Assembly: GCA_902526045.1 (NCBI GenBank)
Contig: CABZJI010000001.1
Location: 315,248 to 379,247, forward strand
Source: an uncultured SAR86 cluster bacterium
GTDB taxonomy: Bacteria; Pseudomonadota; Gammaproteobacteria; Magnimaribacterales; AG-339-G14
Direction: 5' to 3'
DNA length: 64,000 nt
Shown here: positions 1 through 10,157 of the stretch, piece after piece
How positions within the stretch are numbered: position 1 is the stretch's first letter
How the letters are laid out: each line of letters begins with the position of its first letter
Translations under genes and position numbers: made by a program
The notes under the pieces: model-generated
The model's database searches: none
What the model was told of the DNA's origin: nothing
The model's input: the letters and a program-made list of their open reading frames with translations, nothing else

Positions 1-216
1 AATCCTAGAGCAACCAAGTCAATTAAAGACTTAAAAAAAGCTGAAAGCCTTTCTATAGCAATTGGCCCAGAGGGCGGATTTACAGATAATGAAATAGAAA
101 AATTAGAAGAAGAAGGATTTATTAGTATTAATTGTGGAGATATGATTTTTAGAGCAGATACAATGCCGATCGTAATATTATCAATGTTAAATTTTTCTAT
201 GAGGGACATATCATGA
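1..216 (+). CDS. rsmE: 16S rRNA m3U1498 methyltransferase RsmE, C-terminal fragment (truncated by window edge)
   Basis: Frame 1 reads NPRATKSIKDLKKAESLSIAIGPEGGFTDNEIEKLEEEGF...MSMRDIS-type tail ending TGA at 214-216; IGPEGGF motif typical of RsmE; sits upstream of gshB as in many gammaproteobacteria. Confidence 0.88.
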   Translation, partial: NPRATKSIKDLKKAESLSIAIGPEGGFTDNEIEKLEEEGFISINCGDMIFRADTMPIVILSMLNFSMRDIS

Positions 217-1145
217 AAATTGGATTTGTAATGGAGCCAATTCCTGCAAAGAATCTAAAAAAGGATTCAACTTTATTGCTAATGTTCGAAGCCCAAAACA
301 ATGGACACGATATATATTTTATTGACTCAAAAAATTTATTTATGAAGGACAATCAACCCTACTGTAAATTTCAAAAGGTAGAAGTTTCTCTAGAAGATAC
401 GAATTTCAACGTTTTGTCTTCTTCTGAGAATACTATGAATTTTTTTGAAATAATCATGATGCGTCAAGATCCTCCAGTTGATTATTCTTTTATAGTAAAC
501 ACAATGATTTTAGAAAAAGCTTCAGATTTAGGGGTTAACGTTATTAATAATCCTTCAAATCTAAGAAACTTAAATGAAAAAATATTTGCATTAAATTTTC
601 CAAAATTTTGTCCGCCTACTTTGATTACATCTGATTTTGCAATTTTTAATAATTTTCTAAAAGAGAATGAGCATATCGTAGTTAAGCCTCTTAATTCCAT
701 GGGTGGAGATTCTATCTTTCAACTAAAGAAGGATGATGACAATTTATCTGAAGTTTATTCAAAAATATCTAATGAGGGTGAAGTAAAATTTATCGCACAA
801 AAATTTCTTCCGGAAATTTCCATTGGAGATAAAAGAATATTAATTATAAATGGCAAAGTTCCTCAACACGCAGTGTTGAGAACACCTCCTAAAGGAGATT
901 TTATAGGAAATTTGGCTGCTGGAGGATCAGCCTCAACTATTGAGCTTGACGAACAAGATAAAATTGTTGCTCAGACAGTGGCAGACAAAATGCTGGATTT
1001 CGGGCTTTATATAGTTGGATTAGACATGATTGGAAATTTTCTAACAGAAATCAATTTAACAAGTCCAACTTGCTTTAGAGAACTCAATGATCAAGCAGGA
1101 GAAAACTTAGCAAAACTTTTTGTAGATGAACTATTTGGGCGTTGA
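213..1145 (+). CDS. gshB: glutathione synthase
   Basis: 310 aa ATP-grasp protein, MKIGFVMEPI...MRQDPPVD...VVKPLNSMGGDSIF...TEINLTSPTCFRELN. Confidence 0.95.
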   Translation: MKIGFVMEPIPAKNLKKDSTLLLMFEAQNNGHDIYFIDSKNLFMKDNQPYCKFQKVEVSLEDTNFNVLSSSENTMNFFEIIMMRQDPPVDYSFIVNTMILEKASDLGVNVINNPSNLRNLNEKIFALNFPKFCPPTLITSDFAIFNNFLKENEHIVVKPLNSMGGDSIFQLKKDDDNLSEVYSKISNEGEVKFIAQKFLPEISIGDKRILIINGKVPQHAVLRTPPKGDFIGNLAAGGSASTIELDEQDKIVAQTVADKMLDFGLYIVGLDMIGNFLTEINLTSPTCFRELNDQAGENLAKLFVDELFGR

Positions 1146-1530
1146 TTACGGAGAAGTTAATTATGGATTTGCGATTGGCAATTCTATTACCAAAAGTTCA
1201 ACAACATATTTTTCTGAAAAAATTGCATCTGAAAAAGAAGCTTTAAAATATATTGATAATTTAATAAAAGAGTGGGATTTAAAAGGAATTATTCTAGGAT
1301 ATCCGCTTAATATGGATGATACTGATTCAAAACTTTCATTAAAAATAAGCAAATTTAAAATTGCTTGTGAGCAGCTGTTTGATATTGATGTTGAATTAGA
1401 AGATGAAAGACTTACTACATGGGAAGCCAAGGAAATAATGTCTGATAAAAATAATCTAACCGATAAAAAAACAACATCTCACGCTCTTGCAGCTAAGATA
1501 ATTCTTGATACTTGGCTTAATAAAAAATAA
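1126..1530 (+). CDS. ruvX: Holliday junction resolvase-like protein RuvX/YqgF
   Basis: LGVDYGEVNYGFAIG N-terminus, GYPLNMD and DERLTTWEA motifs; 134 aa. Confidence 0.92.
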   Translation: MNYLGVDYGEVNYGFAIGNSITKSSTTYFSEKIASEKEALKYIDNLIKEWDLKGIILGYPLNMDDTDSKLSLKISKFKIACEQLFDIDVELEDERLTTWEAKEIMSDKNNLTDKKTTSHALAAKIILDTWLNKK

Positions 1531-3291
1531 ATGGCTCAATTACCCAGAGATTTTATTCAAAGAGTTTTAGATTCAACAGATATTGTTTCTTTGATCGATA
1601 GTTATGTTTCTCTTCAAAAAAGAGGAAAAGATCACTGGGCGCTCTGTCCTTTTTGCGATGACGGAAGCAAGCCTTCTTTTAGCGTAAGTCAACATAAGCA
1701 GTTTTATTATTGCTTCAAATGTAGAGCGAGTGGAAATGCAATTTCGTTTCTCACAGATCACCAAGGGCAAACTTTTATGGATGCCTTAGAATTTTTAGCA
1801 ACTAATGCAGGGATAGAAATTCCTAAAAACACAAATAACACAAATAATGAAGATTTTAAGATTTTTGACAAAATCAATGACCTTACAATGAAGTTTTTTC
1901 AAAAAAATCTTTCTGAGCAAAGTGAATCTAGCTCTGTTTTTGAATACCTTAAAAGTAGAAATATTGAAGGAAAATCTTCCCAAGATTTTTCCTTGGGCTA
2001 CGCAACTAAAAGCTGGGACAATTTATACAAGTATCTGCTTAAAGAGGGCATATCTAGAGAAGATATTTTAAAAACAGGATTAATCAAAACCTCAGATAAA
2101 GGGAAAGATTATGACTTCTTTAGAAATAGGTTAATGTTTCCAATACGAAATAGGAGAGGGCAAGTTATTGGTTTCGGTGGCAGAGTTATAGAGAACGAAG
2201 AACCAAAGTACCTTAATTCAGCAGAATCTCTGGTATTTAAAAAAAATAGGGAGCTTTATGGCCTTTATGAATCCATTGAGCAAAATAGAAACATAGATAA
2301 AATTCTGGTAGTAGAAGGTTATACAGACGTCATTGCACTATTTGCAGGTGGTTTTCCTTATGCTACAGCTACACTTGGGATAGCTACATCAAAATATCAT
2401 CTTGAAAATATTCTAAAGGTTACTAACGAAGTAGTTTTTTGTTTTGATGGTGATCAAGCAGGATCAGATGCAGCTAGAAGAGCGGTAGAAGTCACACTGC
2501 CTTTTATTAATGATAATAGAAAATTCAACATTTTGTTTCTGCCTGAAGGGCAAGATCCTGCAAGCATCATTGAGGAGCATGATTCAAATAAATTTGAGGA
2601 ATATTTGAACAAGTCGGTAGTGCTTTCAAAATATATCCAAGATTCTTTTCTTGAAGGTAATGACGATTCGATAGAAACAAAAGCAAACGCCATGAAAAGT
2701 TTTCAAAATTTTATAAAATCTATCCCATCTTCAAATTTCAAAACTTTTCTGGTTGAAGACTTTTCATCGAAATTAGGTTTCAAAGTTGACGAGGAAATCC
2801 AATCATCAAAAAAGAAAAAATCTTTCATGATGATAGAAAATGAAATGTTTATAGAAAGTACAATTTTAAAAAAGATTCTAACGGTTGTAATAGATTTTCC
2901 TGGAAGAATTAATTTTGAACTGTTTTCATATTTCGACGTCAAGTCGCAAATAAAGGAAGAAGAAACAATCGCCAAGATAATTGAATTTTGTAAATCAGCC
3001 CCCAATTATAACGCAGGCCAATTAATCGAAGAATATCCTGAATTGAAAGGAGATATTACTTCCATCGCTGCTGATGAGAATATAGTTTCGGAAGCTAAGG
3101 CTAATGATTTTATCGAAGAATCGATTAATTTTTATTTAAAAAAAGAGAATATTTCAAATTATGGATATCTCCAACAAAAGCTCATTGATGGAAGTATCAC
3201 AGAAATAGAAAAGATTGAATTGAAAAAAAGTTTGCTTGAAAAATTTGAAGCATTGGATGATCAAGAAAAAGAGCTACTGAAGTCTTTGTAA
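1531..3291 (+). CDS. dnaG: DNA primase
   Basis: 586 aa; CPFC...SVSQHKQFYYCFKC zinc finger, TOPRIM VVEGYTDVIAL; adjacent to rpoD. Confidence 0.97.
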   Translation: MAQLPRDFIQRVLDSTDIVSLIDSYVSLQKRGKDHWALCPFCDDGSKPSFSVSQHKQFYYCFKCRASGNAISFLTDHQGQTFMDALEFLATNAGIEIPKNTNNTNNEDFKIFDKINDLTMKFFQKNLSEQSESSSVFEYLKSRNIEGKSSQDFSLGYATKSWDNLYKYLLKEGISREDILKTGLIKTSDKGKDYDFFRNRLMFPIRNRRGQVIGFGGRVIENEEPKYLNSAESLVFKKNRELYGLYESIEQNRNIDKILVVEGYTDVIALFAGGFPYATATLGIATSKYHLENILKVTNEVVFCFDGDQAGSDAARRAVEVTLPFINDNRKFNILFLPEGQDPASIIEEHDSNKFEEYLNKSVVLSKYIQDSFLEGNDDSIETKANAMKSFQNFIKSIPSSNFKTFLVEDFSSKLGFKVDEEIQSSKKKKSFMMIENEMFIESTILKKILTVVIDFPGRINFELFSYFDVKSQIKEEETIAKIIEFCKSAPNYNAGQLIEEYPELKGDITSIAADENIVSEAKANDFIEESINFYLKKENISNYGYLQQKLIDGSITEIEKIELKKSLLEKFEALDDQEKELLKSL

Positions 3292-3307
3292 TCTTTTTAC
3301 ATATTTA

Positions 3308-3336
3308 TTCAAACTTTAGCTCTTAGAAGATATAAT
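3308..3336 (+). promoter_or_regulatory. predicted sigma70 promoter for rpoD: TTCAAA-N17-TATAAT
   Basis: -35-like TTCAAA at 3308-3313, TATAAT at 3331-3336, 17-nt spacer. Confidence 0.5.
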
Positions 3337-3358
3337 CAACGACCTTTTTTAGAAATAC

Positions 3359-5152
3359 ATGTACGAAGAAGATTTAGAGAATAGCGGTTTAAGAGAACTC
3401 ATTGAAAAAGGAAGAGAGCAAGGATATATATCCTATGCTGATATCAATGATTTCTTGCCAGAAGATGTATCAGATCCTGATCAACTTGAGGAAGTCATTT
3501 CTCTAATCAATGAATTAGGGCTAGAAGTTTTGGAAAATCCTCCTGCTGAAGGATCAGATTTCATGCCTGCAGCAGAAAGCCCACAAGAACAACCAGATCC
3601 AGAAGGAGAAATAGCAATTGAGTCTGAGGTTGGAAGAACAACTGATCCAGTAAGGTTGTATATGAGGGAAATGGGATCTGTTGATCTATTGACCAGAGAG
3701 GGGGAAATATCAATAGCAAAAAGAATTGAAGATGGAGCAAGAGACTTACTTAGTGCATGTGTTCATTATCCTGGAGTGGTCGAGGGTATTATTGAAGATT
3801 ATAAGTTAACCAAAAAAGGAGAAAAAAGACTTTCAGATTTGATTGTTGGCTTTATGGATGAGGATGAGCCTCTCACTGAAGCTGCTGCTAATAAAAACAT
3901 TAAAGAATCAGATGATGATGTTGAGGAAGAGGAAGATTCCGGGATAAATGAAGAAGAGTTAGAAAAAAGATTCGCCTCTCTTAGAAGACAATTTAATAAA
4001 ACTGAAAAAACTATTTCTGCAAGTGGAAGAAGTAGCACGAAGGCTCAAACAGACTTAGAAAAGCTAGGTGAAATTTTTAAGTTTCTTAAATTATCACCAA
4101 AAAAATTCGAAACAATTGCTCTACCTGCAAGATTGAATTTCCAACAGGTAAAAGAACTAGAAAGGCTTATTTATGATATCTGCGTCAGAGAGTCAAAAAT
4201 GCCACGAAAAGAATTTATTGAAATCTTTGTTGGTAGCGAAACCAAAGCAAACTTTTTAGATTCAACCTTAAGATCAAAAAAAACATTCGTGAAAGAACTC
4301 AAAATCAGGAAACCTGAGATTAATTTAATTCAAAAAAGAATAAATGCTCTAGAAAAAGTTTCAGGATTGTCTGTTCGTCAGTTAAAAGAAGTTAATATGA
4401 AAATCACAAAAGGCGAATCAAAAATTAGAAGAGCTAAGAAAGATATGATTGAAGCTAATTTAAGGTTAGTTATATCAATAGCAAAAAAATATACAAATAG
4501 AGGTCTCCAATTTTTAGATCTTATTCAAGAAGGGAACATTGGCCTTATGAAGGCGGTAGATAAGTTTGAGTATAGAAGAGGATATAAGTTCTCCACTTAT
4601 GCAACTTGGTGGATACGACAAGCCATAACAAGGTCGATAGCAGACCAAGCCAGAACAATAAGAATTCCTGTCCATATGATTGAAACAATCAATAAACTCA
4701 ATAGAATTTCCAGACAAATGCTTCAGGAAATGGGTAGAGAACCTTCTCCAGAAGAACTAAGTGAAAGAATGGAAATGCCTGAAGATAAAGTAAGAAAAGT
4801 ATTAAAAATTGCCAAAGAGCCAATCTCCATGGAGACTCCTATAGGAGACGAGGATGACACCACTTTAGGAGACTTTATTGAGGATCCTCTTCAAAGTTCG
4901 CCTGTTGATGCTGCTACTGAAAATAATTTGACTGAAGCAACTGGAGATGTACTAGGGAGTTTAACAGCCAGGGAAGCTAAAGTTCTAAGAATGCGATTTG
5001 GTATTGGAATGAATACTGACCATACACTAGAAGAAGTTGGCAAACAATTTGATGTAACTAGAGAAAGAATAAGACAAATAGAAGCGAAAGCTTTAAGAAA
5101 ACTTAGACATCCATCAAGGTCAGCACATCTTAAAGGGTTCCTCGACGAATAA
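3359..5152 (+). CDS. rpoD: RNA polymerase primary sigma factor RpoD
   Basis: 597 aa; [32 protein letters not shown] and [21 protein letters not shown]. Confidence 0.98.
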   Translation: MYEEDLENSGLRELIEKGREQGYISYADINDFLPEDVSDPDQLEEVISLINELGLEVLENPPAEGSDFMPAAESPQEQPDPEGEIAIESEVGRTTDPVRLYMREMGSVDLLTREGEISIAKRIEDGARDLLSACVHYPGVVEGIIEDYKLTKKGEKRLSDLIVGFMDEDEPLTEAAANKNIKESDDDVEEEEDSGINEEELEKRFASLRRQFNKTEKTISASGRSSTKAQTDLEKLGEIFKFLKLSPKKFETIALPARLNFQQVKELERLIYDICVRESKMPRKEFIEIFVGSETKANFLDSTLRSKKTFVKELKIRKPEINLIQKRINALEKVSGLSVRQLKEVNMKITKGESKIRRAKKDMIEANLRLVISIAKKYTNRGLQFLDLIQEGNIGLMKAVDKFEYRRGYKFSTYATWWIRQAITRSIADQARTIRIPVHMIETINKLNRISRQMLQEMGREPSPEELSERMEMPEDKVRKVLKIAKEPISMETPIGDEDDTTLGDFIEDPLQSSPVDAATENNLTEATGDVLGSLTAREAKVLRMRFGIGMNTDHTLEEVGKQFDVTRERIRQIEAKALRKLRHPSRSAHLKGFLDE

Positions 5153-5195
5153 TTTCTCTTAATTCAAATTTAACCTATATAATTCTCCTTCCTAC

Positions 5196-5272
<77 letters not shown>

Positions 5273-5281
5273 GTACTTATC

Positions 5282-6253
5282 TCAATTCTTCTCAGGGAAG
5301 GGGTCGGTGAAATGATTATCTTCTCTTTTGGGAAGAAAATTAGCATCATAAGCTCTTTCTGGATTTTCTCTGACTCTTCTATCAAGAGCTTCAGCATCTG
5401 GCCCAACTAGAATTCTCCATTGGTTTTTTTTCACTCCATCTAAAATAATTTTTGCAGCATCTTGAGATGAAGTAAGCGCATTTTTTTTGAAGTCATCTTG
5501 TCTTTGAATAATAGCCTCCCTAAATACTTCGAGTGATAAGTTATGAATTGGAGCACCTGCTCTCATCCAACCATCCTTCATGAGTTGCAACTCACTTTCA
5601 TCCAAATCTTCAGGTCTTTTCCCTAAAATTATTCCTGTGTTCTGACTAATATCTGTACTTATGTGGCCTGGCATCACCAAAGAAACATTTAAGTGAGGTG
5701 CATTTACTTTGAAATCATTAAGCAATGCCTCTGAAAAACCTTTCACGGCAAATTTAGCTGCTGAATATGAAGTATGAGGTACCCCATCTCCTAAAGATGC
5801 CCAGAATCCATTGACGCTACTTGTATTAATTAAATGTCCTTCGTCACTTTTCATTAATGCCTCCATAAAAGCTCTAGAACAAAAATAAACGCCATACCAA
5901 CAAACAGCAAAAACTTTTTCCCATTCTTCGATGTCGCTCTTTATAAAGCTTTGACCTCCTCCGATGCCCGCATTATTGAAAAGTAAATTTATCGATTCAG
6001 ACTGTTGCTCTTTCATAACAGCATCTTTAAATTGTTCAACTTGTTCCTTTATTGAAACATCGCATACATGTTTCGTAATTTTTACATCTGGGTTAAGGGA
6101 AGAAGCCAGATCCATCGTTTGATCCATATTTTCTTCGATAACATCACACATAGAAACATTGCAGTTTGATTTTGCTAATTGCAAAACAAGCTCTCTTCCC
6201 ATACCTGTCCCACCTCCGGTGACGACAGCAATTTTATTTTCAAAAGATTTCAT
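5282..6253 (-). CDS. SDR-family NAD(P)-dependent oxidoreductase
   Basis: VVTGGGTGMGREL cofactor motif, NNAG, SYSAAKFAVKG active site. Confidence 0.9.
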   Translation of the reverse strand: MKSFENKIAVVTGGGTGMGRELVLQLAKSNCNVSMCDVIEENMDQTMDLASSLNPDVKITKHVCDVSIKEQVEQFKDAVMKEQQSESINLLFNNAGIGGGQSFIKSDIEEWEKVFAVCWYGVYFCSRAFMEALMKSDEGHLINTSSVNGFWASLGDGVPHTSYSAAKFAVKGFSEALLNDFKVNAPHLNVSLVMPGHISTDISQNTGIILGKRPEDLDESELQLMKDGWMRAGAPIHNLSLEVFREAIIQRQDDFKKNALTSSQDAAKIILDGVKKNQWRILVGPDAEALDRRVRENPERAYDANFLPKREDNHFTDPFPEKN

Positions 6254-6328
6254 TTAGCTATCATATGACTTATCAAAGTATAAGGAAACGACAGAATATG
6301 TTAAAAATAGGCTAAAAGGAGTTTAAAA

Positions 6329-7117
6329 ATGACTAAAAAAGTTTGTTTGGTTATTGGTGCTGGTGGTGGAATTGGGGCAAACATAGCCAGAAAATTTGCT
6401 GTTGAGGGTTATCACTCTTGTCTAGCAAGAAGAACAGATCAGGAAGGTCTTGATAAATGGATAAAAAACATAGAGGCAGAGGGAGGGGAGGCTTCAGGAT
6501 TTTTAATTAATGCAATTGAAAAAGGATCAATAGAAAAGCTGATCAAGGATATCGAGGAAGGCATAGGCCCTATTGATACATTAGTTTATAACTTGGGAGC
6601 TCAAACTGGCATGAAGCTTTTGGATCAAACAAGTCTTAAAGAATTTGAATGGGGCTGGAAAATGGCAACTCAAGGACTTTTTAGAACAGCCAAGGAGATA
6701 TGCCCCATTATGGCTGGAAGAGGAGAAGGATCCCTGCTTGTAACTTCCGCTACAGCAGCAGTCAGAGGAAATAAAACTCAACATTCTCATGCTGCTGCAA
6801 TGGGTGGAAGGAGAATGTTATGTCAATCTTTAAATGATGAATTTGGTCCGCAAGGAGTTCATATCGCTCATATTGTTATCGATGGTGCCGTAGATGCACC
6901 TGATACTCTAGGTAAAATGCTCGGACCTGAAATGTATCAGAAGATGAGAGAAACTAAAGGAATGGAACACGATGGATTAATCCTTCCTGAAAAGGTTGCC
7001 GAAACTTATTTTCATCTAGCCAAACAACATAGATCCACTTGGACTCATGAGATAGATATAAGATCTTTTTCTGATATGGCTTGGTGGAATACAGATAGTA
7101 GCTTTACAAGAAAATAA
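6329..7117 (+). CDS. SDR-family oxidoreductase
   Basis: VIGAGGGIGANIARKFA Rossmann motif; atypical active-site region (SHAAAMGGRRM); AAAAGGAG RBS upstream. Confidence 0.85.
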   Translation: MTKKVCLVIGAGGGIGANIARKFAVEGYHSCLARRTDQEGLDKWIKNIEAEGGEASGFLINAIEKGSIEKLIKDIEEGIGPIDTLVYNLGAQTGMKLLDQTSLKEFEWGWKMATQGLFRTAKEICPIMAGRGEGSLLVTSATAAVRGNKTQHSHAAAMGGRRMLCQSLNDEFGPQGVHIAHIVIDGAVDAPDTLGKMLGPEMYQKMRETKGMEHDGLILPEKVAETYFHLAKQHRSTWTHEIDIRSFSDMAWWNTDSSFTRK

Positions 7118-7147
7118 AAAAAGGCGGTGTTTCCACCGCCTTTTTTT
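7114..7147. terminator. bidirectional intrinsic terminator
   Basis: A-tract, GGCGGTG(7123-7129)-TTTC-CACCGCC(7134-7140), T7 tract; lies between convergent genes. Confidence 0.93.
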
Positions 7148-7160
7148 GCACACCCTATTT

Positions 7161-9902
7161 TTAGAATCTGTACTGTATACCAGCTTTAACGATCCTTCCT
7201 ACAGGAGAATGAGTAAATGCATCATAACCCAACTCAGCAGGAGCCAATGGTGGCTTCTCATCAAGAAGGTTGTGGGCACTTAGATTAAGAGTAACTCTAT
7301 CATCAGCTAAATTTACTGAGTAATTGAAGTCTAATGTATTCATAGAATCAATCTTATCTCCTACAAATGTGTATCCCGCAGTAATAGTATCAGGGATCTC
7401 ATATTCACTTGTATGTCTCAAGTAGATGTTCATTCTATGAATATCGATATCAATACCTAATCCTAAGAACAGCTGAAGTTCCGGTAGAGATCTTATAACG
7501 ATTGGAGACACAGACGATCTAGTGTTGTACTTACCCACTGCTTCGTAAGTTGCTCCATCTAGAGCACCAATACCACCAGCAACGTCATATTGCGTAAGAT
7601 ATGTTCCACCATATGAAAATTGCATTACAGCATTTCCAGAATCAAAACCAACAGAACCTTCAAAATCAAGTCCTGAAACATCAACATCATCACCATTGAT
7701 GAAATCAGTTTCAATTCTAGCTACTCCACTAGTGTCATCACCAGGAGTGTTATAAATGATCCTAGCAGTAGGACTAGTCGAAGCCGTTCTTGCAAAACCA
7801 TTTGTGAACGCTAGGTTGAAGTAATCAAAAGTTAATTGGCTACGATCAGTTGGTCTGATGATAAACCCGATGTTCATGTTATCTGATTGCTCTGGTAACA
7901 GAGTTGAGGGAACTGGAGTCACTACAGTTACATACTCACCTATTGGGGCGTAACGTTCTAAAGACTCAGTTGGCTGACTCGCAAGAATAGGAGTTCTATA
8001 AGTTTGTTCATAAGAGAATCTCAAACTAAATATATCTGTAGCATCCCAAATGAAAGACAGTCTTGGTTTAGTCACTGAATCAATTTCATAATCAATGTAT
8101 CTAGCACCAAGTTGCAACTCAAAATTATCGCCAGCAGGTATTAAAACCTCACCAAATAATGAAGTAACTTCATTATCTGTTCTTTCAGTTTTATCCATAG
8201 TTAAAAAATGAAAAACAGTATTACATTTTCCATTGTCTGGACATCTGTTATCACCTGCAGCCCTATAAAAACCATAAAATTTTCTAAATTGTGCTCCAAC
8301 AGCCCAACCTATGTCGTTTGCACCCATTCCAGAGAAAACAAACTCTCCAACTGTAAGCGATTTCTTTTCTTCGCTTTCAGGTCCGCCCCAGAAGAAATCC
8401 CATGCGTCTGGATGATTGTAATAAGCAGCATCTGGAGATGCACCTATTGCAGCTCCAACTGGATTCCAATAGTGACAGTTACCAACACCTGCAGCCGCTA
8501 AGGCAGCGTCAGTTCCAATTTCATAGAATTCACCTGTAGCAGGATCTCTACAATCTTCTCCACCAATACCATTTAGGGCCATTGCATACCTATCAGTTAA
8601 AGTATCACCCCAGGCATTACTCCACTCTGTAGCGCCATAAGTGATACTCGCATCAAACGTAACTGATTCATTTATGTCAGTGGTTATACCAGCAACAATT
8701 CTATCTGAATCGTGATAGTTTGGCCTCTCCATTCCAGGACCTTCAATGGCTCTCGCTCTGTGCCAAGTTAAAGCAGAAGTTCCCATGTCCACGCCAGTGG
8801 CTCTCTCAATTTCTTGGAACCCTGGGTTATGGTCAGGAATAGCTAGGTAATAACCCGCAGCAGTTGGCGGATAAGAAGGCGATCCAGTATAAGTAGTATC
8901 CAAACCAGCATGCAAGTACTCAAAATATAAAACAGTATCATCATTTATATCCGATTCAGCTGTTACATAAAGTTTGTTTCTTGTTGTTGGATCAATGGCA
9001 TTTGAAAAAGGCACATAGTTGAATCCACATTTAGAGTGAGCACTTCCAGAGAGGACTGCTGAATAAGCAAGCCCCTTAGTTTTGGATTTAGCTACAGGAA
9101 CACTCATACCACAAGTTGGATCCATAATAGCGTCCTCACCCTGAGCAGCTCCACCAGCAATTGGATGCCAAGTTCCAGGATTACCAAATGATGATGCGCC
9201 TAAAGGCCAAGTAGTTGGATCTTTCCAATCAACCAGACCAAGATCTATGTTCATCAACCGTCCAATTTCTTCATATTCATAAGAAATAGTGAATCTGTTA
9301 TCACCGTTTTGATTTCCATAAATGAATCCAAAATTGTAACCAGGATCAGCATTATTAATGTTGGTAGTAGAAAGGTTCATCTCGAAACCTTCAAAGTCAG
9401 TTCTTGTAATCATATTGAACACACCAGCAACCGCATCAGAACCATATGTAGTAGAACCACCGTTTTTAAGCAATTCAATACGTTTCAAAGCAATCGATGG
9501 GAAGTTACCAATATCAACTGGCGACTCAGCAGAGTTAGTAGCAACAGCAGTTTCAACCATCCTCTTACCATTAATTAGAACAAGGGTTCTGGCAACACCA
9601 AGACCTCTTATGTTCACGTTTTTAATACCGGTTATTGTTCCTCCTTCAACGAATTGTTCAGACGTATTTACCGTTCCAGATACAGCAGTAAGATTCCTGA
9701 CTAGATCTGATATTTCCGGTTGTCCAGACGACTCAAAATCATCCCTATCGTAGGTATCTACAGGTACAGATAAAACTTCTCTGTCGGTAGCAATTAAAGA
9801 ACCAGTTACTACGACCTCTTCAGTATCATCATCCTGTGAATTAACAAAAGGAATGCAAAGGAGAGAGATTAAAAATAACCTTAATAAATAGAATTTATTC
9901 AT
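7161..9902 (-). CDS. TonB-dependent outer-membrane receptor
   Basis: 913 aa; signal peptide, EEVVVTGSLIATDRE plug start, NVRGLGVARTLVLINGKR, C-terminal GIQYRF. Confidence 0.93.
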   Translation of the reverse strand: MNKFYLLRLFLISLLCIPFVNSQDDDTEEVVVTGSLIATDREVLSVPVDTYDRDDFESSGQPEISDLVRNLTAVSGTVNTSEQFVEGGTITGIKNVNIRGLGVARTLVLINGKRMVETAVATNSAESPVDIGNFPSIALKRIELLKNGGSTTYGSDAVAGVFNMITRTDFEGFEMNLSTTNINNADPGYNFGFIYGNQNGDNRFTISYEYEEIGRLMNIDLGLVDWKDPTTWPLGASSFGNPGTWHPIAGGAAQGEDAIMDPTCGMSVPVAKSKTKGLAYSAVLSGSAHSKCGFNYVPFSNAIDPTTRNKLYVTAESDINDDTVLYFEYLHAGLDTTYTGSPSYPPTAAGYYLAIPDHNPGFQEIERATGVDMGTSALTWHRARAIEGPGMERPNYHDSDRIVAGITTDINESVTFDASITYGATEWSNAWGDTLTDRYAMALNGIGGEDCRDPATGEFYEIGTDAALAAAGVGNCHYWNPVGAAIGASPDAAYYNHPDAWDFFWGGPESEEKKSLTVGEFVFSGMGANDIGWAVGAQFRKFYGFYRAAGDNRCPDNGKCNTVFHFLTMDKTERTDNEVTSLFGEVLIPAGDNFELQLGARYIDYEIDSVTKPRLSFIWDATDIFSLRFSYEQTYRTPILASQPTESLERYAPIGEYVTVVTPVPSTLLPEQSDNMNIGFIIRPTDRSQLTFDYFNLAFTNGFARTASTSPTARIIYNTPGDDTSGVARIETDFINGDDVDVSGLDFEGSVGFDSGNAVMQFSYGGTYLTQYDVAGGIGALDGATYEAVGKYNTRSSVSPIVIRSLPELQLFLGLGIDIDIHRMNIYLRHTSEYEIPDTITAGYTFVGDKIDSMNTLDFNYSVNLADDRVTLNLSAHNLLDEKPPLAPAELGYDAFTHSPVGRIVKAGIQYRF

Positions 9903-9935
9903 AATTTTCCCCCTAGAAAATAATCTATATCCTGC

Positions 9936-9964
9936 AGAATATTCAACTCTTTAGTAAGCGTCAA
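9936..9964 (-). promoter_or_regulatory. predicted sigma70 promoter for the 913-aa TonB receptor: TTGACG-N17-TATTCT
   Basis: Minus-strand TTGACG (9959-9964), 17-nt spacer, TATTCT (9936-9941); AGGGGG Shine-Dalgarno just before the ATG. Confidence 0.55.
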
Positions 9965-10069
9965 ACTCTTATTTTTGTGCTTAATACAAGAAATAAGTAA
10001 AAGGTCAAGACTTTTAATTCTAAATTTTTTTATTTTTTTTTAAAGAAAGTTATAAAGGTATCGCTAAAA

Positions 10070-10088
10070 GGAATTGATAATCATTCTC
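10070..10088. promoter_or_regulatory. predicted Fur box 1
   Basis: GGAATTGATAATCATTCTC, 15/19 by eye to GATAATGATAATCATTATC; overlaps the -35 of a TTGATA-N16-TATAAT promoter. Confidence 0.75.
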
Positions 10089-10101
10089 ATTTGTATATAA
10101 T
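10074..10101 (+). promoter_or_regulatory. predicted sigma70 promoter for siderophore receptor
   Basis: TTGATA 10074-10079, 16-nt spacer, TATAAT 10096-10101, bracketed by Fur boxes. Confidence 0.65.
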
Positions 10102-10102
10102 T

Positions 10103-10121
10103 GCGAATGATTCTCATTATC
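10103..10121. promoter_or_regulatory. predicted Fur box 2
   Basis: GCGAATGATTCTCATTATC, 15/19 by eye to the Fur consensus; immediately downstream of -10. Confidence 0.8.
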
Positions 10122-10157
10122 AACATGAAAATCAACTTAAAACTTTGGGAAAAAATT

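Noticed and set aside
3904-3960. GAT/GAGGAA-rich low-complexity stretch in rpoD
   Set aside because: Encodes the acidic non-conserved region of the sigma factor; not a meaningful repeat.
9309-9753. 89-aa and 131-aa plus-strand ORFs antisense to the TonB receptor
   Set aside because: No recognisable domain; embedded in a well-supported CDS on the other strand.
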